A program made the translations under genes and the position numbers. The notes under the pieces were generated by a model. It worked only from the letters and a program-made list of their open reading frames with translations, was not told where the DNA came from and did no database searches. From contig NC_018323.1 of the NCBI RefSeq assembly GCF_000234665.1, forward strand, positions 224,573-288,572: a stretch of DNA of 64,000 bases. The letters run 5' to 3'. The DNA is from Leishmania mexicana MHOM/GT/2001/U1103 (lineage: Eukaryota > Euglenozoa > Kinetoplastea > Trypanosomatida > Trypanosomatidae). This document shows positions 31,616-41,055 of this stretch, piece after piece (within the stretch, counting starts at the first letter, position 1; each line of letters starts with the position of its first letter).

Positions 31616-33844
31616 ATGTACCCTCGGGCTCGGGCTAAGGGCGGCACGCAAGGCGCCGGACACGGAGACAGCGACGCGGTGCTAGCTGCCGCTCTGCCTA
31701 TGGCAACACCGTTAACCTGTGATGCTGCCTCATCGTCCACCACAACGGTCGGTCATAGTGAGCCTATGCACTCTTTATCAGGCAGCGTCGCCAGTCACCA
31801 CGCCTCCACGGGGAACGCAAACCGATGCAGCACGCATGCATCCCAGCAGCAGCAGCAGTCGCCCCCACCCCCTGTGCCACACATGCACCCCGGCATTTAT
31901 TGTGAGGCAATGCAGGATGCAAGTGCCTTGTCGCCCACACCGCCGCCGCCGCCGCCGCCACACTTCTACACTGGCAACATGCATCACCACAGTGGCAGCT
32001 TGGGTGGGAGCACGCATCACTCCACGACGTCGTCCTCATACGATCCACAAAAGCAGCTGCTGCCGCGACCGTCGTCGGTTCACATGAACGGCTATCAGGG
32101 AGACTGGATAGCGGGCGCCAGTAGTAGTCCGACGATGAGTGGCACTGTACAACGTGGCTCTCCTGCCGGCATGGCTACCTCCAGCGCGACGGCGCAGGCG
32201 TCCTTCTCGCCACACAGCCGCACAAACAGCAGCGCTGTAGGGACACCAATCACCGGCGCCGCTGCGACCAGCAGCAGCATGCCCGTTCCCCCGATGAGTT
32301 TCGCGGCCTCTGGCAGCGCAGATTACCGACGACCGGCGGCCTATGGCGAAGTGAACCTCGGCAGCAGTATTGGTGCCGGTGCGTCTGTGGCAAACAGCAG
32401 CAGCCTCACGTCGCTTACTCGCACGAACGCCTCCTTGAGTGGCAGTCTCGTCAAGACAGTCAACGCGACACGCAGGTCGTCGTGCATGGCTGCCTCGATG
32501 CCAGAAGCCTCAGTTGGAATCTGTACGGCCGTCGGCGTGGCCATGACCGGCTCGAGCTGCCCGGCTGCGGCGCCTGTGCGTGCCGGTGCTCCCGGGGTGA
32601 CAAGCCTGAAGATCACGATGGGCGGGAGCACGTCAGTGGTCGCCGCCTCGGCACCTCTCTCACCGCTCGTGAACTCCCCCCTGCTCGCTCAGCAGCAGCC
32701 GCGCTCGGCCGAGCGATCTACACGCTCGCTCCATGCAACCTCGGATGCCCATAAGGGCGGGGTGGACAGTATCGATGTTGAGTCCGATGAGGATCGGATC
32801 AGCTCGCCTGGCACAGGACCGACGAAGCCAACCGTCGCGCAGGCGGAAGCGCGGTATCGGTATCTCTACGATGAGTTCCGCAAAGTAAGCCGCTCGCGCG
32901 CGAAGCTGCTCGAGGAGAGCGAACGCATGAAGCGCAAACAGACAGCGCTGCAAGAGGCGCTCGACTTCTACCGCCGCAAGATCGTCTCAGCCGCTGAGGA
33001 GCGGGAAGCGCTCTTGGCTGACTACCGAGAGGACGTGCACGATGCGTTGCGCCTCATTCAGGAGCTGGCGGCGGATGTTGCCGCTGCGCACAACAACGGT
33101 GACGGTGAGTCACATACGGCTTTAGCGAGCAACGGCGGCGAACATGATATTCCCGTGACGTCTGCGCAGCAGGCGCTCGACGCAGCCATTTCTCGCATAT
33201 CGGCCAGCAACGCCCCCATCGCCTCAGCAGCTCCCCCTGCTGTCCCTCCCTCAGGAATTCCGGTGCCGCTGGCCCCGCCACAGGGGGCGGCGGGCTTCTC
33301 TGGATCGCTGCTGCAGTCCATCGGAAAGCAACTCGGCCTGCGGTACGGGAGGTGGATGATGATGCGAGCTGCGGCGCCCTGCTTACCCATGATGGACGAA
33401 GAGCCCAGCTACCCGGACCCTAGTGAGCGACATCGTAGCAGCACAGGACCGCGGTATCAGCAGGGTGTCCTGTTGCGCGACGAGATATGCGATGTCTACT
33501 GCAACACCCACGCAGCAATAAGCGCATACATGACCAGTCTTGACTACGGCTTTGCACCCACGTCCAGCCAGGGCAGCTACCCGCCTGCCGGCTGGCAGGG
33601 GCAGCGCCATCAGCAGCAGCAGTTCAGTAGCGAGTATCGCGGTCTCCACTTTCACGTGGACATCCCACGTTTCCATGCCCACACGGTGTCCGGTGTGTCG
33701 GACCTGGCAAACACCGGCGGAGATGGCACTGGAGGACAGAACACGCCGGTGCACAGTGCATCCTCGCAACCGCCACCACTGCCACAGCCGCCGTCGCCTT
33801 ACCTCGCACCACAGAACCCCCGCATGGCTCCCGCTCTCACGTAA
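31616..33844 (+). CDS. Low-complexity protein with central coiled coil, function unknown
   Basis: Encodes 742 aa from an ATG at 31616. I do not recognise the family. Residues 1-400 are rich in Ser, Ala, Gly, Thr, Pro and His, with short Gln and Pro runs. Residues about 406-500 are highly charged with heptad-like spacing (segments such as LYDEFRKVSRSRAKLLEE and YRRKIVSAAEEREALL) and should form a coiled coil. The tail is again disordered, with a Gln-rich patch and a Pro-rich end. There is no signal peptide or membrane segment. Coding status is supported by an uninterrupted 2.2 kb frame with high GC at third positions and a composition unlike the flanking spacers. A pyrimidine tract with AG at 31561-31562 would give a leader of about 53 nt. 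A cytoskeletal or RNA-granule scaffold role is possible, but nothing in the sequence decides it. Confidence 0.8.
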   Translation: MYPRARAKGGTQGAGHGDSDAVLAAALPMATPLTCDAASSSTTTVGHSEPMHSLSGSVASHHASTGNANRCSTHASQQQQQSPPPPVPHMHPGIYCEAMQDASALSPTPPPPPPPHFYTGNMHHHSGSLGGSTHHSTTSSSYDPQKQLLPRPSSVHMNGYQGDWIAGASSSPTMSGTVQRGSPAGMATSSATAQASFSPHSRTNSSAVGTPITGAAATSSSMPVPPMSFAASGSADYRRPAAYGEVNLGSSIGAGASVANSSSLTSLTRTNASLSGSLVKTVNATRRSSCMAASMPEASVGICTAVGVAMTGSSCPAAAPVRAGAPGVTSLKITMGGSTSVVAASAPLSPLVNSPLLAQQQPRSAERSTRSLHATSDAHKGGVDSIDVESDEDRISSPGTGPTKPTVAQAEARYRYLYDEFRKVSRSRAKLLEESERMKRKQTALQEALDFYRRKIVSAAEEREALLADYREDVHDALRLIQELAADVAAAHNNGDGESHTALASNGGEHDIPVTSAQQALDAAISRISASNAPIASAAPPAVPPSGIPVPLAPPQGAAGFSGSLLQSIGKQLGLRYGRWMMMRAAAPCLPMMDEEPSYPDPSERHRSSTGPRYQQGVLLRDEICDVYCNTHAAISAYMTSLDYGFAPTSSQGSYPPAGWQGQRHQQQQFSSEYRGLHFHVDIPRFHAHTVSGVSDLANTGGDGTGGQNTPVHSASSQPPPLPQPPSPYLAPQNPRMAPALT

Positions 33845-34590
33845 GCGAAGCACTGCCGCAGCCCACTTGGCCCTCTTGAGGGGCCCATCGGAGAAGGCGC
33901 CCGACTGACCCAGCATTAGTGAGAGCACTGGGTGAACCGTGTCGGTGGCGCAGGGGGTTCCACAGTACGCGTAGGCGAAACGCTGGGTGCGTCTGTCCCT
34001 CCATGTGTGTCTGGACGATGTTGGGTGCAGGGGGCGGGTGGAGGGAGGGGGGGTGTCGCTGAGCTCTAAGCATCTGCCACGGCAAACGAAAAGGGAAGGG
34101 GGAGGGGGGCAGGTACGCCGATTGGCCCACGCTTCTGCTCCGGAGAGAGAGCTGAACGGGGGCCACCCACCACAACGCACCGCACGGCACCATCTGCTAA
34201 AGTTGCTGCTGACGCTCTGCCCCCTTCTCCCTTCCACATCTTTGCCGCTCCTTGCGCGTCTGCTTTGGTCACCCACACGTTGAGATGGCTCACGGTGTCG
34301 TTTGGCCCCCCCCCCTCCTCCTCCTCGTTGTCCCATGGCTCCGCCATGTATGCTGTGTCTTTCTCCATCCCTCTTTTGATTCTGTATTTGTGTCGCCATG
34401 TTGATGGCCATGAGACACCTGAGAGAGCCAGCGAGAGAATGAGGCGTCGGCGCGGACGCGACTGGCAGACAGGATCACGCTACTCGAGCATGCGCATCCT
34501 TTTCCAGCCCCCCCTCCTCCTTACGTTATGCCTCACTGCTTTGAATCTCTATCTGTACACGTATATACGTTTCGCTTCCTGCTCCGCGCT

Positions 34591-34642
34591 GCCGTGGCTG
34601 CATGTGCGCTTCTGCTGCTGGCATGTGTTCGTGGGTGGGATC
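34591..34642 (+). repeat. Dispersed 52-nt repeat, copy B
   Basis: Matches 3508-3559 in the same orientation, ungapped, 46 of 52 identical. It lies 747 nt after the stop of the coiled-coil protein gene. As with copy A, an A-rich stretch follows within about 30-40 nt. No third copy was noticed in the window. Confidence 0.8.
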
Positions 34643-35375
34643 GTGATACACACGATGGAGAACAACAAAAAGGAAAGGTGGTTTCCCAGCTTGTCGTTCT
34701 TCCCGCGCTGTGTCGACCCTGGACGTTTGCCAGCGTTGTTTGCGTGGGCGCTCCTGTATGCCTCACCGGGGCCGCCGGTGTCCCTGTCGGGAAGGGTCGA
34801 CAAGAAAAAAAAACGCAACAACGGGAGGACTCGCCATCCCCACAGCCGTGTGTGTGTGTGTTTTCGTACGCGGCCATGTCTCTTGTGTCGGCGGCTAACA
34901 CGACAACATGCAGTGGCGCGCAGAGGGGGTTGCAAGGAAACGGGACGCAGCAGGTTGGTGCGCTTCATGGCTTTCCCCATTCTACCGTCGCAGTGGTGTT
35001 GCGCAAGGTTTCAATGCGTATGAATCTATCGATCTATGTAGGCGTCTGTGTACCCAAAAGAAAGGGGTACGGATCCGCTACGTTGTCCCTCACTCGCGCC
35101 CCATCCTGCTATCCAGCCCTGTTGCGCCGCCACCTCCCTCCCCCTTCCATGTCGGCTGCGCGATTGGCATGACTAATCACATCTCCTCCTGACCTGCCCC
35201 TTTTTTTCTGCCTTTGTTTCGCTCCCGTCTTGTCTGCTGGTGGCGTCTCTCTCTCTCCCCCTACATTTTTTTTTAGTATTTCGCGCTGCTCGGCCACACA
35301 ACTCGCGTGCAAAACGTCCGCACGCGCACAGAGACTCGCTGCGGGAACGTCGCCCAGACACAAGAAGCGAATATA

Positions 35376-35416
35376 CTTCCCCCCCCCCTCCCTCCCTCTC
35401 TCTCGACCCCTTCCAG
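35376..35416 (+). promoter_or_regulatory. Candidate trans-splice acceptor for the 93-aa membrane protein
   Basis: A long C/T tract ends in CAG at 35414-35416. A second possibility is the TTTAG at 35272-35276 after a T-run. Either would place the 26-codon upstream ORF (35476-35556) in the leader. Confidence 0.45.
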
Positions 35417-35475
35417 TCTGCTTCCGTATCTTGGTTGCGGAAGCAAACAGGGGTGGTTTCTCGAGGTGTCGCTGG

Positions 35476-35556
35476 ATGGAGCGCGAACTTGTCTATCAAG
35501 AGTTCGTCGCCCAAAAGCAACAGCTGCTAGTTGTGAGACCCACAAAGCAAGAATAG
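35476..35556 (+). promoter_or_regulatory. 26-codon upstream ORF before the 93-aa membrane protein
   Basis: An ATG at 35476 opens a 26-aa frame ending in TAG at 35554-35556, 15 nt before the main ATG and in the same frame. The peptide (starting MERELVYQEF) is not low-complexity. It could repress translation of the main ORF or be a small peptide; a stop-codon difference between strains would extend the main protein. Confidence 0.45.
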
Positions 35557-35571
35557 CTAGAAAGCGAAGGA

Positions 35572-35853
35572 ATGAACACGATGGCACTCCTGCAGATGTG
35601 GACGCTCGTCGCTGTCGCGCTCTGCATTACCGTGGCGCAGGTGGCGAGCGCTGCCTCCAAGACATACGTTGCACCGGACCCGACGGTGGGTCTTTCCTTC
35701 AAGGACCAGGAATACCTTATCGGCGTTGTTTCCTTCACCGTAGTGGTGGTGGCTTGCTTCATGGGTGTCGCCTCGATGATGAAGATCGACTATGATGATG
35801 ACACGCTGCTCATGGTGGAGGTTCCCGGGGACATAAACCACGAGAAGGAGTAG
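35572..35853 (+). CDS. Small type I membrane protein, 93 aa
   Basis: Encodes 93 aa. Residues 1 to about 28 are a signal peptide (hydrophobic core LVAVALCITVAQ, cleavage after ASA). A short lumenal segment of about 20 residues follows, then one membrane helix (about 47-69, GVVSFTVVVVACFMGVASM) and an acidic cytosolic tail with DYDDDTLLMVEV. Two ATGs lie close together at the start; the first is used here. The arrangement of lumenal stub, one helix and a short tail with an acidic Tyr/Asp motif resembles the membrane end of the V-ATPase accessory protein ATP6AP2, but this is a weak resemblance over few residues. It may equally be a kinetoplastid-specific ER or Golgi protein. Compact signal-peptide-plus-helix design and GC-rich codons argue that it is a real gene. 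Confidence 0.8.
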   Translation: MNTMALLQMWTLVAVALCITVAQVASAASKTYVAPDPTVGLSFKDQEYLIGVVSFTVVVVACFMGVASMMKIDYDDDTLLMVEVPGDINHEKE

Positions 35854-36058
35854 CCGCCTGCGCGGAATGCTGTGTGGACAAGTCGCGTGCGTGGCCATAT
35901 GGTGCGTGTGGCTCAGCTACCTTGTCCTATCACTCGCTCCGAGTGCCTGCGTATACCCCCATTCTCCTTCTACATCTTTCCTTCTTCCTGGAGGCGCAGC
36001 GGCGGTATAGGGGCGGAGAGAAGATGGACATGGGCGATGCGGTTACGTGTGCGTGCTT

Positions 36059-36076
36059 GAATATATATATATATAT
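36059..36076. repeat. (AT)9 microsatellite
   Basis: An 18-nt AT run 205 nt after the stop of the 93-aa membrane-protein gene. Confidence 0.85.
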
Positions 36077-36986
36077 GCGCTGAGGGGCCGGATGAGCCTC
36101 GGCAACGAGGAGAGAGGGAAAAGATCGAACCGCGTGCGAGGGAAGGGGATGGAAGACCGAAAGAATGTCAGCTCCAGTCCATCACCCGTCCCCTTCCCCA
36201 TTTACTTTGCGCTGCGCGTGCGTGCCTGTATGTGTGTGTGTGTTCATGTGCGGTGCGAGGGGTGCTCAAGACGGGTCTGCGTGCCCTCTGCGAGCGCTTA
36301 CCCATATTGGACTGCTTGTTGATGTTGCTTATCGCCTCACTGCGGCCGTAAGTGTGGCTTGACACTGGGTGGTCCCCTCTCTTGGGTTTTCGTGGCGGTT
36401 GTTTGACAGAGTTGAGGCAAAATCCATAGCAAAGGCCCTCGCCAGTGACGAAGCGAGAGGGTTGCACTCTTGCGTGATCGAATTCTCGAGCAGGAAAAGA
36501 GAAAGTGGCACGTGTGCGACACGAGCTCGTGCCGGGATGCGCAGGCGGCTGATATTGAAATACCTATCGAAACATAACCTGCACCTCGGGCGCTCTGCAC
36601 GGGTCTGCGTGGATGTATACATGGAGCACAAACGCCAACGCTCTACCTGCCTGCCTTCTTGTCGCACCCCCTCCCTCTCCTCCCCATCTCGCTTTTTCAC
36701 CGACCATCGCACACGAAAGCATGCGCCCGTGCATGTGGACATACCAGCAGCCCTCATCGCACTCTTGTCCGTTGTATCTTGCCGTTGCTTTGCTCTACGT
36801 GGTGCACAGAGCAGGGTGCCGATTCAAAACGGAAAGGAAAAGGGGAAGGGCGTATCAAGACAACAACCTTCCCCCACCCACCCGAACCGCCACGACCACC
36901 CATCTGGCACAGCCAGCGTGCGCTCCGTGTGTGTGTCGACCCCGTTTCTCCTTCGCAGGGATCTCCCTTACCGCATAGACTCTATA

Positions 36987-37031
36987 CCCCCCCCCTCGCC
37001 CCGCGTCCCACCCACCCACTTCCCTCCGCAG
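36987..37031 (+). promoter_or_regulatory. Candidate trans-splice acceptor for the CYTH gene
   Basis: A C-rich tract from 36987 ends in CAG at 37029-37031. The leader would be about 159 nt with no ATG before 37190. Another AG lies at 36957-36958 after a shorter tract. Confidence 0.4.
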
Positions 37032-37189
37032 CTCACACGCTGCGAGTCGATACACGCCTATTTTTCTACGTCACATCAGAACAAGGCGGCTTTTGTCGTG
37101 CTGCGGTCTCCTCCCCGTGCCTGATAAGCGGGTACCTCTTCCGTCCTATCAACTGAGCAATACCGTTAGCGAGAGGAAGAGCAGCGACT

Positions 37190-39418
37190 ATGCAGATTGA
37201 GGTGAAGCTCTCGCTGGAAGATGCGGAAGGCTACCAGCGCACCCTCAATACCCTCGCCAACCACCACCTCAAGGATGAGTGCTATTACGACTTATTTTTT
37301 GACTTTCCGTATCCCGCGCTGCAGGAGCGGAGTAGTGTGCTCCGACTGCGCGTGCCGTGCGATCCGGCGTCCGTCTACACCCGCTCCGCGGCATCGGCGC
37401 CGAGCGCGAGTGCAGGCGGCAACGATAACTACGACCCAGAGGCGGAGTACGAGGCGTTGCTGCGTGCATGCCGCGGCGAGGCACCGCCGGGTATCGGTGC
37501 TGCGACTGGTAGTAGCGCCTCCAGCTGTATGCATGCGGCGGGAGCGCTACCGAACGCCGGAGGCGGCGGCGGATCTGATCACGGACTCCCGCTCCCCATC
37601 TTCATCCCTGGCGCTGTCGGCAAGCTTATACTTAAGCAGAAAAATATGGTGGAACACGGTCACCAAATGAGCTTTGTGGTCGAGGACGCGCAGGTGCCGA
37701 CGGCGGTGGTGGAGGCCCTCGTGCGTCTTGTCCCCGAATCCCTCTTCACCACCGGCGTTGTCCCTGCCTCGGCGGCGACGGACGGCAGCGCGAGCAATGT
37801 CTTTGCCGTCTTGTCGGCATACGCACAGCAGCGTCCGTACAGGGACGACGGCGCAGGCGAGTCCGCGATTGTGCGCATCCTGTCCCAGCTGAGTGCCATT
37901 GCCCGCGTCTACGCGCCGTCCAGTGACGCTGGTGCGTCCGCCGCGGATCCTGACAGCTCTGACGCGCACTTCACGCAGGTTCGCTTTGCGGCAATGGGGA
38001 CGCACACGGCGTACACGCAGCAGCAACTCGCGACGTCCCAGCGGTCTCTGAGCAAGGAGGGCGGAAAGCTGGAAGATGGGGGAGGTGCTGGCGCCGTTGC
38101 GGTGGTGCCGCAGCTGGAGGCAGTTGCTGGGTTCATGACCCTGCGAAAGGTGTTTGCGTACGCCCCACTGATTGCCCTGCAGCAGGGCCTCGTTACGCTG
38201 CTCGAGCTCACGGAGAGTGAGCGGGAGTTCAGAGAGGGACTGCGAGTGCGGGTCGACGCGAGTTACCTTCTTCCAGGGCTTACCATTTACGAGCTTGAGG
38301 TGCCAAAGTGCGGTGTCGCCGTCGATGACGTGGCGACGGAAGTGAGTAACTTCCTCCGCCAACTTGCGGTGTCGTTCCACATGGGTAGTGAAAGCAAGTT
38401 TGCGAGGTACGCGCAGTATCTTGCGGCAACCCGCGAAGCGGAGCAGGACGCGAACGACGTGAAGCTTCGACTAACAAACGTGAACGGGTACGAGGAGGTG
38501 CGACGCAACCTGCAGCAGCTGCTTCTGCCGACATCCTCCGCTACTGCGCAGAGCTCGCAGGACCGGCGACACCTCTCAAACACCGAGGTGAACCCCGTGG
38601 AAGGCGAGGATGCCAGGGGCGACGACACGTGGTGGCACACGAACCCGAACGGCTACCTGGAGGAAACGAACGAGGACTTCTTCTTCGACAGTCCAGAGCA
38701 GACGCTGCGGCGCGGAAAGAGCTTTCTGCGACTGCGCAAGCGGCTGCACTCGAACAAGTACCTTCTCGCTCTCAAGGCCCACCAGGTGTTCAGCGGTGGT
38801 CAGCAGAATTCGCTGTCGAGCAAGGTCGATGTGTCGGAGGTGGTGGCTCGCGCTCTCATTGACAACCCCACGCAGTTTCTGCACGAGTACGCGGAGCACT
38901 TTGCGGTGGTGAAGACGGTGTGGAAGGAGTTCGGGGTGCGAGAGCTGTGCCGCACCGCCACCTTCACGACGGAGCGCCTGACAGTGCTGTGGTGGGCTGC
39001 TCAGGTGCAGCAGTCGACGCTGCAGCGAAGCTGGCCTGCTGGGGCAGCGTCGGCTATCGCACAGCAGAGCCAGCCCATCTACACCTCCACCTCTTACTAT
39101 CTTTCCCAGCAACAGCAGCGGGGCTACGGAGTGGCAAACAAGCTGCCACCCGTTCCGCCGTTGATCATCCATTTGGACAGGACGCTCTACAAACTGCCAG
39201 CCGACGCGCAGGCGCCGCGCATCCCGTTCACCCAGTGCCGCTCATGGAGCGACCGCCAGTGCGAGACGTACGAAATAGAGGTGACGAACATCGTCGCCCC
39301 GACGGAGCCGAAGGACGTGGTGGCCGAGCTGACGACGGTGCTCAATGGGTTAGGGGTGGAGTGGACCGTTGGGGTGCGCAGCAAACTGGAGCAATATTTC
39401 TCCTTGATGGACATGTAA
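37190..39418 (+). CDS. Tandem CYTH-domain protein
   Basis: Encodes 742 aa. Two CYTH folds are visible. The first starts at residue 1 (QIEVKLSL) and runs to about 415. It includes RSSVLRLRV, KLILKQKN, LRVRVDASYLLPG, YELEVPKCG and the typical closing segment SESKFARY. The second runs from about 420 (DVKLRLTN) to the end. It includes FFFDSPEQTLRRGKSFLRLR, YLLALKAH, IIHLDRTLYKLP, YEIEVTN and RSKLEQYF. CYTH enzymes hydrolyse or cyclise triphosphates (thiamine triphosphatase, tripolyphosphatase, class IV adenylate cyclase) with Mg or Mn bound by an ExExK motif. Here the motif reads QxExK in the first domain and DxKxR in the second, so both are altered and activity is uncertain. Low-complexity insertions lie near residues 60-125 and 280-310. 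There is no signal peptide, so a cytosolic location is expected. Confidence 0.9.
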   Translation: MQIEVKLSLEDAEGYQRTLNTLANHHLKDECYYDLFFDFPYPALQERSSVLRLRVPCDPASVYTRSAASAPSASAGGNDNYDPEAEYEALLRACRGEAPPGIGAATGSSASSCMHAAGALPNAGGGGGSDHGLPLPIFIPGAVGKLILKQKNMVEHGHQMSFVVEDAQVPTAVVEALVRLVPESLFTTGVVPASAATDGSASNVFAVLSAYAQQRPYRDDGAGESAIVRILSQLSAIARVYAPSSDAGASAADPDSSDAHFTQVRFAAMGTHTAYTQQQLATSQRSLSKEGGKLEDGGGAGAVAVVPQLEAVAGFMTLRKVFAYAPLIALQQGLVTLLELTESEREFREGLRVRVDASYLLPGLTIYELEVPKCGVAVDDVATEVSNFLRQLAVSFHMGSESKFARYAQYLAATREAEQDANDVKLRLTNVNGYEEVRRNLQQLLLPTSSATAQSSQDRRHLSNTEVNPVEGEDARGDDTWWHTNPNGYLEETNEDFFFDSPEQTLRRGKSFLRLRKRLHSNKYLLALKAHQVFSGGQQNSLSSKVDVSEVVARALIDNPTQFLHEYAEHFAVVKTVWKEFGVRELCRTATFTTERLTVLWWAAQVQQSTLQRSWPAGAASAIAQQSQPIYTSTSYYLSQQQQRGYGVANKLPPVPPLIIHLDRTLYKLPADAQAPRIPFTQCRSWSDRQCETYEIEVTNIVAPTEPKDVVAELTTVLNGLGVEWTVGVRSKLEQYFSLMDM

Positions 39419-39480
39419 GGCCACTGTCGCCTCAGCCTCCACTCCCCCTTCCGCGAAGAGCACTCGCGTCTGCTCTGTTC

Positions 39481-39498
39481 GTGTGTGTGTGTGTGTGT
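39481..39498. repeat. (GT)9 microsatellite
   Basis: A perfect GT run 62 nt after the CYTH stop codon. Confidence 0.85.
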
Positions 39499-40316
39499 AT
39501 GCTTGCACTGACTACTGTTGTGGTATGTGACGATGGGCGAGCTCTCCGCCCCCCCCCTCCCCCTCCCTCGCTGCCATCTTCGTTTTGTTGTTGGCTTTCG
39601 CTTTCACTTCTTCATTTGGTACGCGGTGGCGACTGTTTGCCTTGACGAGGGAGGCGTGGGCCCACGTGGAGGGAGGGGGAGGGGAAGGGTGGTGGTCGGC
39701 GGGCGTGTGGTTCGTGCAGGCAATTGCGGCCCTCCCGTTGCCCCCGTGATGCTTGTGTCGCCAACGCACGTTTCGAATCGGACGCGGTGCCAAAGACAAC
39801 TGCCAGCACTTCACTCCATGTCTCCCGGAGCGTGCAGCGATGCTTATGAGGATGTTTGCGCCCATCCCACTCATCCGGGATGGTGGTGGCCTACACTGCC
39901 CTCGTTCGCAGATGCCATACACCGCGCAAGCGGCGAATTACGAAAACAGAAGACGACGCAGGACACCAAGAGGGCATCCTCATTGCTCGAACTCATGGGG
40001 TGCTAAACACGGATGGTATTGGTTGAGTGGCATTGTTTAGGGGCCATGTGCACTACCACTTTCTCGCACTCGGCTGCACGCGAACTGTCGTGAGGGCCCA
40101 TCTGCCCACCCTTACCCTCTGCTCGACTTGGACCCGGAGTACCTAGTCTCCTTCACCCCACTGCCCTGGCCTTCGCCTTGCGCTGCGCAGGTGAGAAGCA
40201 ACGTGCACATGAATGTTGGTCGGGGCGTCGGTGACGTTGTGTGTGGGTGTGGGTGTGCTCAACTCAGACCCACCTCCTCCGTCTCTTCACACCGACACAT
40301 CCCCGCACAGACTCCT

Positions 40317-40414
40317 TTCTTTTTCCCCCTTTTTTTCTCTGTCGCTTACCCATGCTGTCCCCCCACCCCACCCCCCACTTCACTACTTCGGCCTTCCCTT
40401 TGCGTCTCCAATAG
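40317..40414 (+). promoter_or_regulatory. Candidate trans-splice acceptor for H3V
   Basis: T-runs at 40317-40340 and C-rich blocks lead to the first AG at 40413-40414. A second option is CAG at 40462-40464. No ATG lies between either site and 40618. Confidence 0.45.
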
Positions 40415-40617
40415 CCAACGCTTTTTCGTTGTGCTTCCCTGTTCTTCCGTCCTCGCTCCCGCAGTCACAGCGCCCACCCCACCCCCTCTCCTCTCTTTCT
40501 GCCCTGTGCCTTGATCTGCTATCTTACACACGCGACCTCAAGTCCACACGTGCTGTGATACACACGATTACCCTCCCAACCCCTCTCACTGCCACTCCCG
40601 CTCACAGCTCCTCCAGT

Positions 40618-41055
40618 ATGGCCGGCATCACCAAGGCCACTGTTGTGGCGAGCCACCCGAAGAAGAATGTGGCAAGCCGCAAGATGAACAAGAAGAGCCG
40701 CTCGATGGCCAAGAAGGAGGCCAAAGCAATGCGCGGAGGCCCCTCCGGTAAAAAGTATCGCCATCGCTGGCGCCCAGGCACTGTGGCACTGCGCGAGGTG
40801 CGCAAGTACCAGCGCTCGACGGAGATGCTCATCGCGCGTACCCCGTTCCGCCGCCTCGTGAAGGAAATTATGTCAACCTTCAAGGACACGATGCACATGC
40901 GCCACTCCGCCATGGAGGCGATTCAGGAGGCGACGGAGAGCTACGTTGTGAGTGTACTTGGCGACGCGAATCTCTGCACCATTCATGCCAAACGTGTAAC
41001 GCTGTACCCCAAGGACCTGCAGCTAGCATTGCGCCTCCGTGGAGAGCGCACGTGA
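40618..41055 (+). CDS. H3V: Variant histone H3 (H3V)
   Basis: Encodes 145 aa. The histone fold is clear: [20 protein letters not shown], then [10 protein letters not shown], then [14 protein letters not shown], and the closing [23 protein letters not shown]. The N-terminal tail (about 50 residues, very Lys/Arg-rich) is longer than in canonical H3 and shares none of its usual start, so tail-modification sites are not conserved. This is the pattern of the kinetoplastid variant rather than replicative H3, which is usually multicopy; here one copy lies alone between unrelated genes. In trypanosomatids H3V marks telomeres and sites where polymerase II transcription stops, together with base J. The open frame extends upstream to 40213 but that part is polypyrimidine translation; 40618 is the first ATG after the splice acceptor. 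Confidence 0.95.
   Translation: MAGITKATVVASHPKKNVASRKMNKKSRSMAKKEAKAMRGGPSGKKYRHRWRPGTVALREVRKYQRSTEMLIARTPFRRLVKEIMSTFKDTMHMRHSAMEAIQEATESYVVSVLGDANLCTIHAKRVTLYPKDLQLALRLRGERT

Larger units (their letters stand above)
33845..35571. other. 1.7 kb spacer with repeat copy B
   Basis: No gene is supported. The first 400 nt are GC-rich 3' UTR-like sequence. The dispersed repeat lies at 34591-34642. The last 400 nt hold two pyrimidine tracts with AG ends (35275-35276 and 35415-35416) serving the small membrane-protein gene. Confidence 0.65.
35854..37189. other. 1.3 kb spacer
   Basis: No gene is supported. It contains a TA tract at 36059-36076, a short TG run near 36231, a mixed-composition part at 36300-36620 and a C-rich tract ahead of the CYTH gene. 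The 251-aa frame at 36369-37124 begins at GTG and has no recognisable domain. Confidence 0.65.
39419..40617. other. 1.2 kb spacer before H3V
   Basis: No gene is supported. A TG tract begins 62 nt after the CYTH stop. About 39720-40110 is GC-balanced and not pyrimidine-biased; it could be a decayed repeat or 3' UTR. The right part holds the pyrimidine tracts for H3V. Confidence 0.65.

Noticed and set aside
36369..37124. 251-codon open frame on the + strand
   Set aside because: It starts at GTG, runs through the C-rich splice tract of the next gene and shows no domain.
39768..39780. tRNA B-box-like TTTCGAATC
   Set aside because: The conserved G of the B box is replaced, and there is no A box or cloverleaf around it.
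39720..40110. Possible SIDER-like element before H3V
   Set aside because: GC-balanced and unlike its flanks, but I found no match to the repeat at 3508 or 34591 and no element ends, so it is left as spacer.
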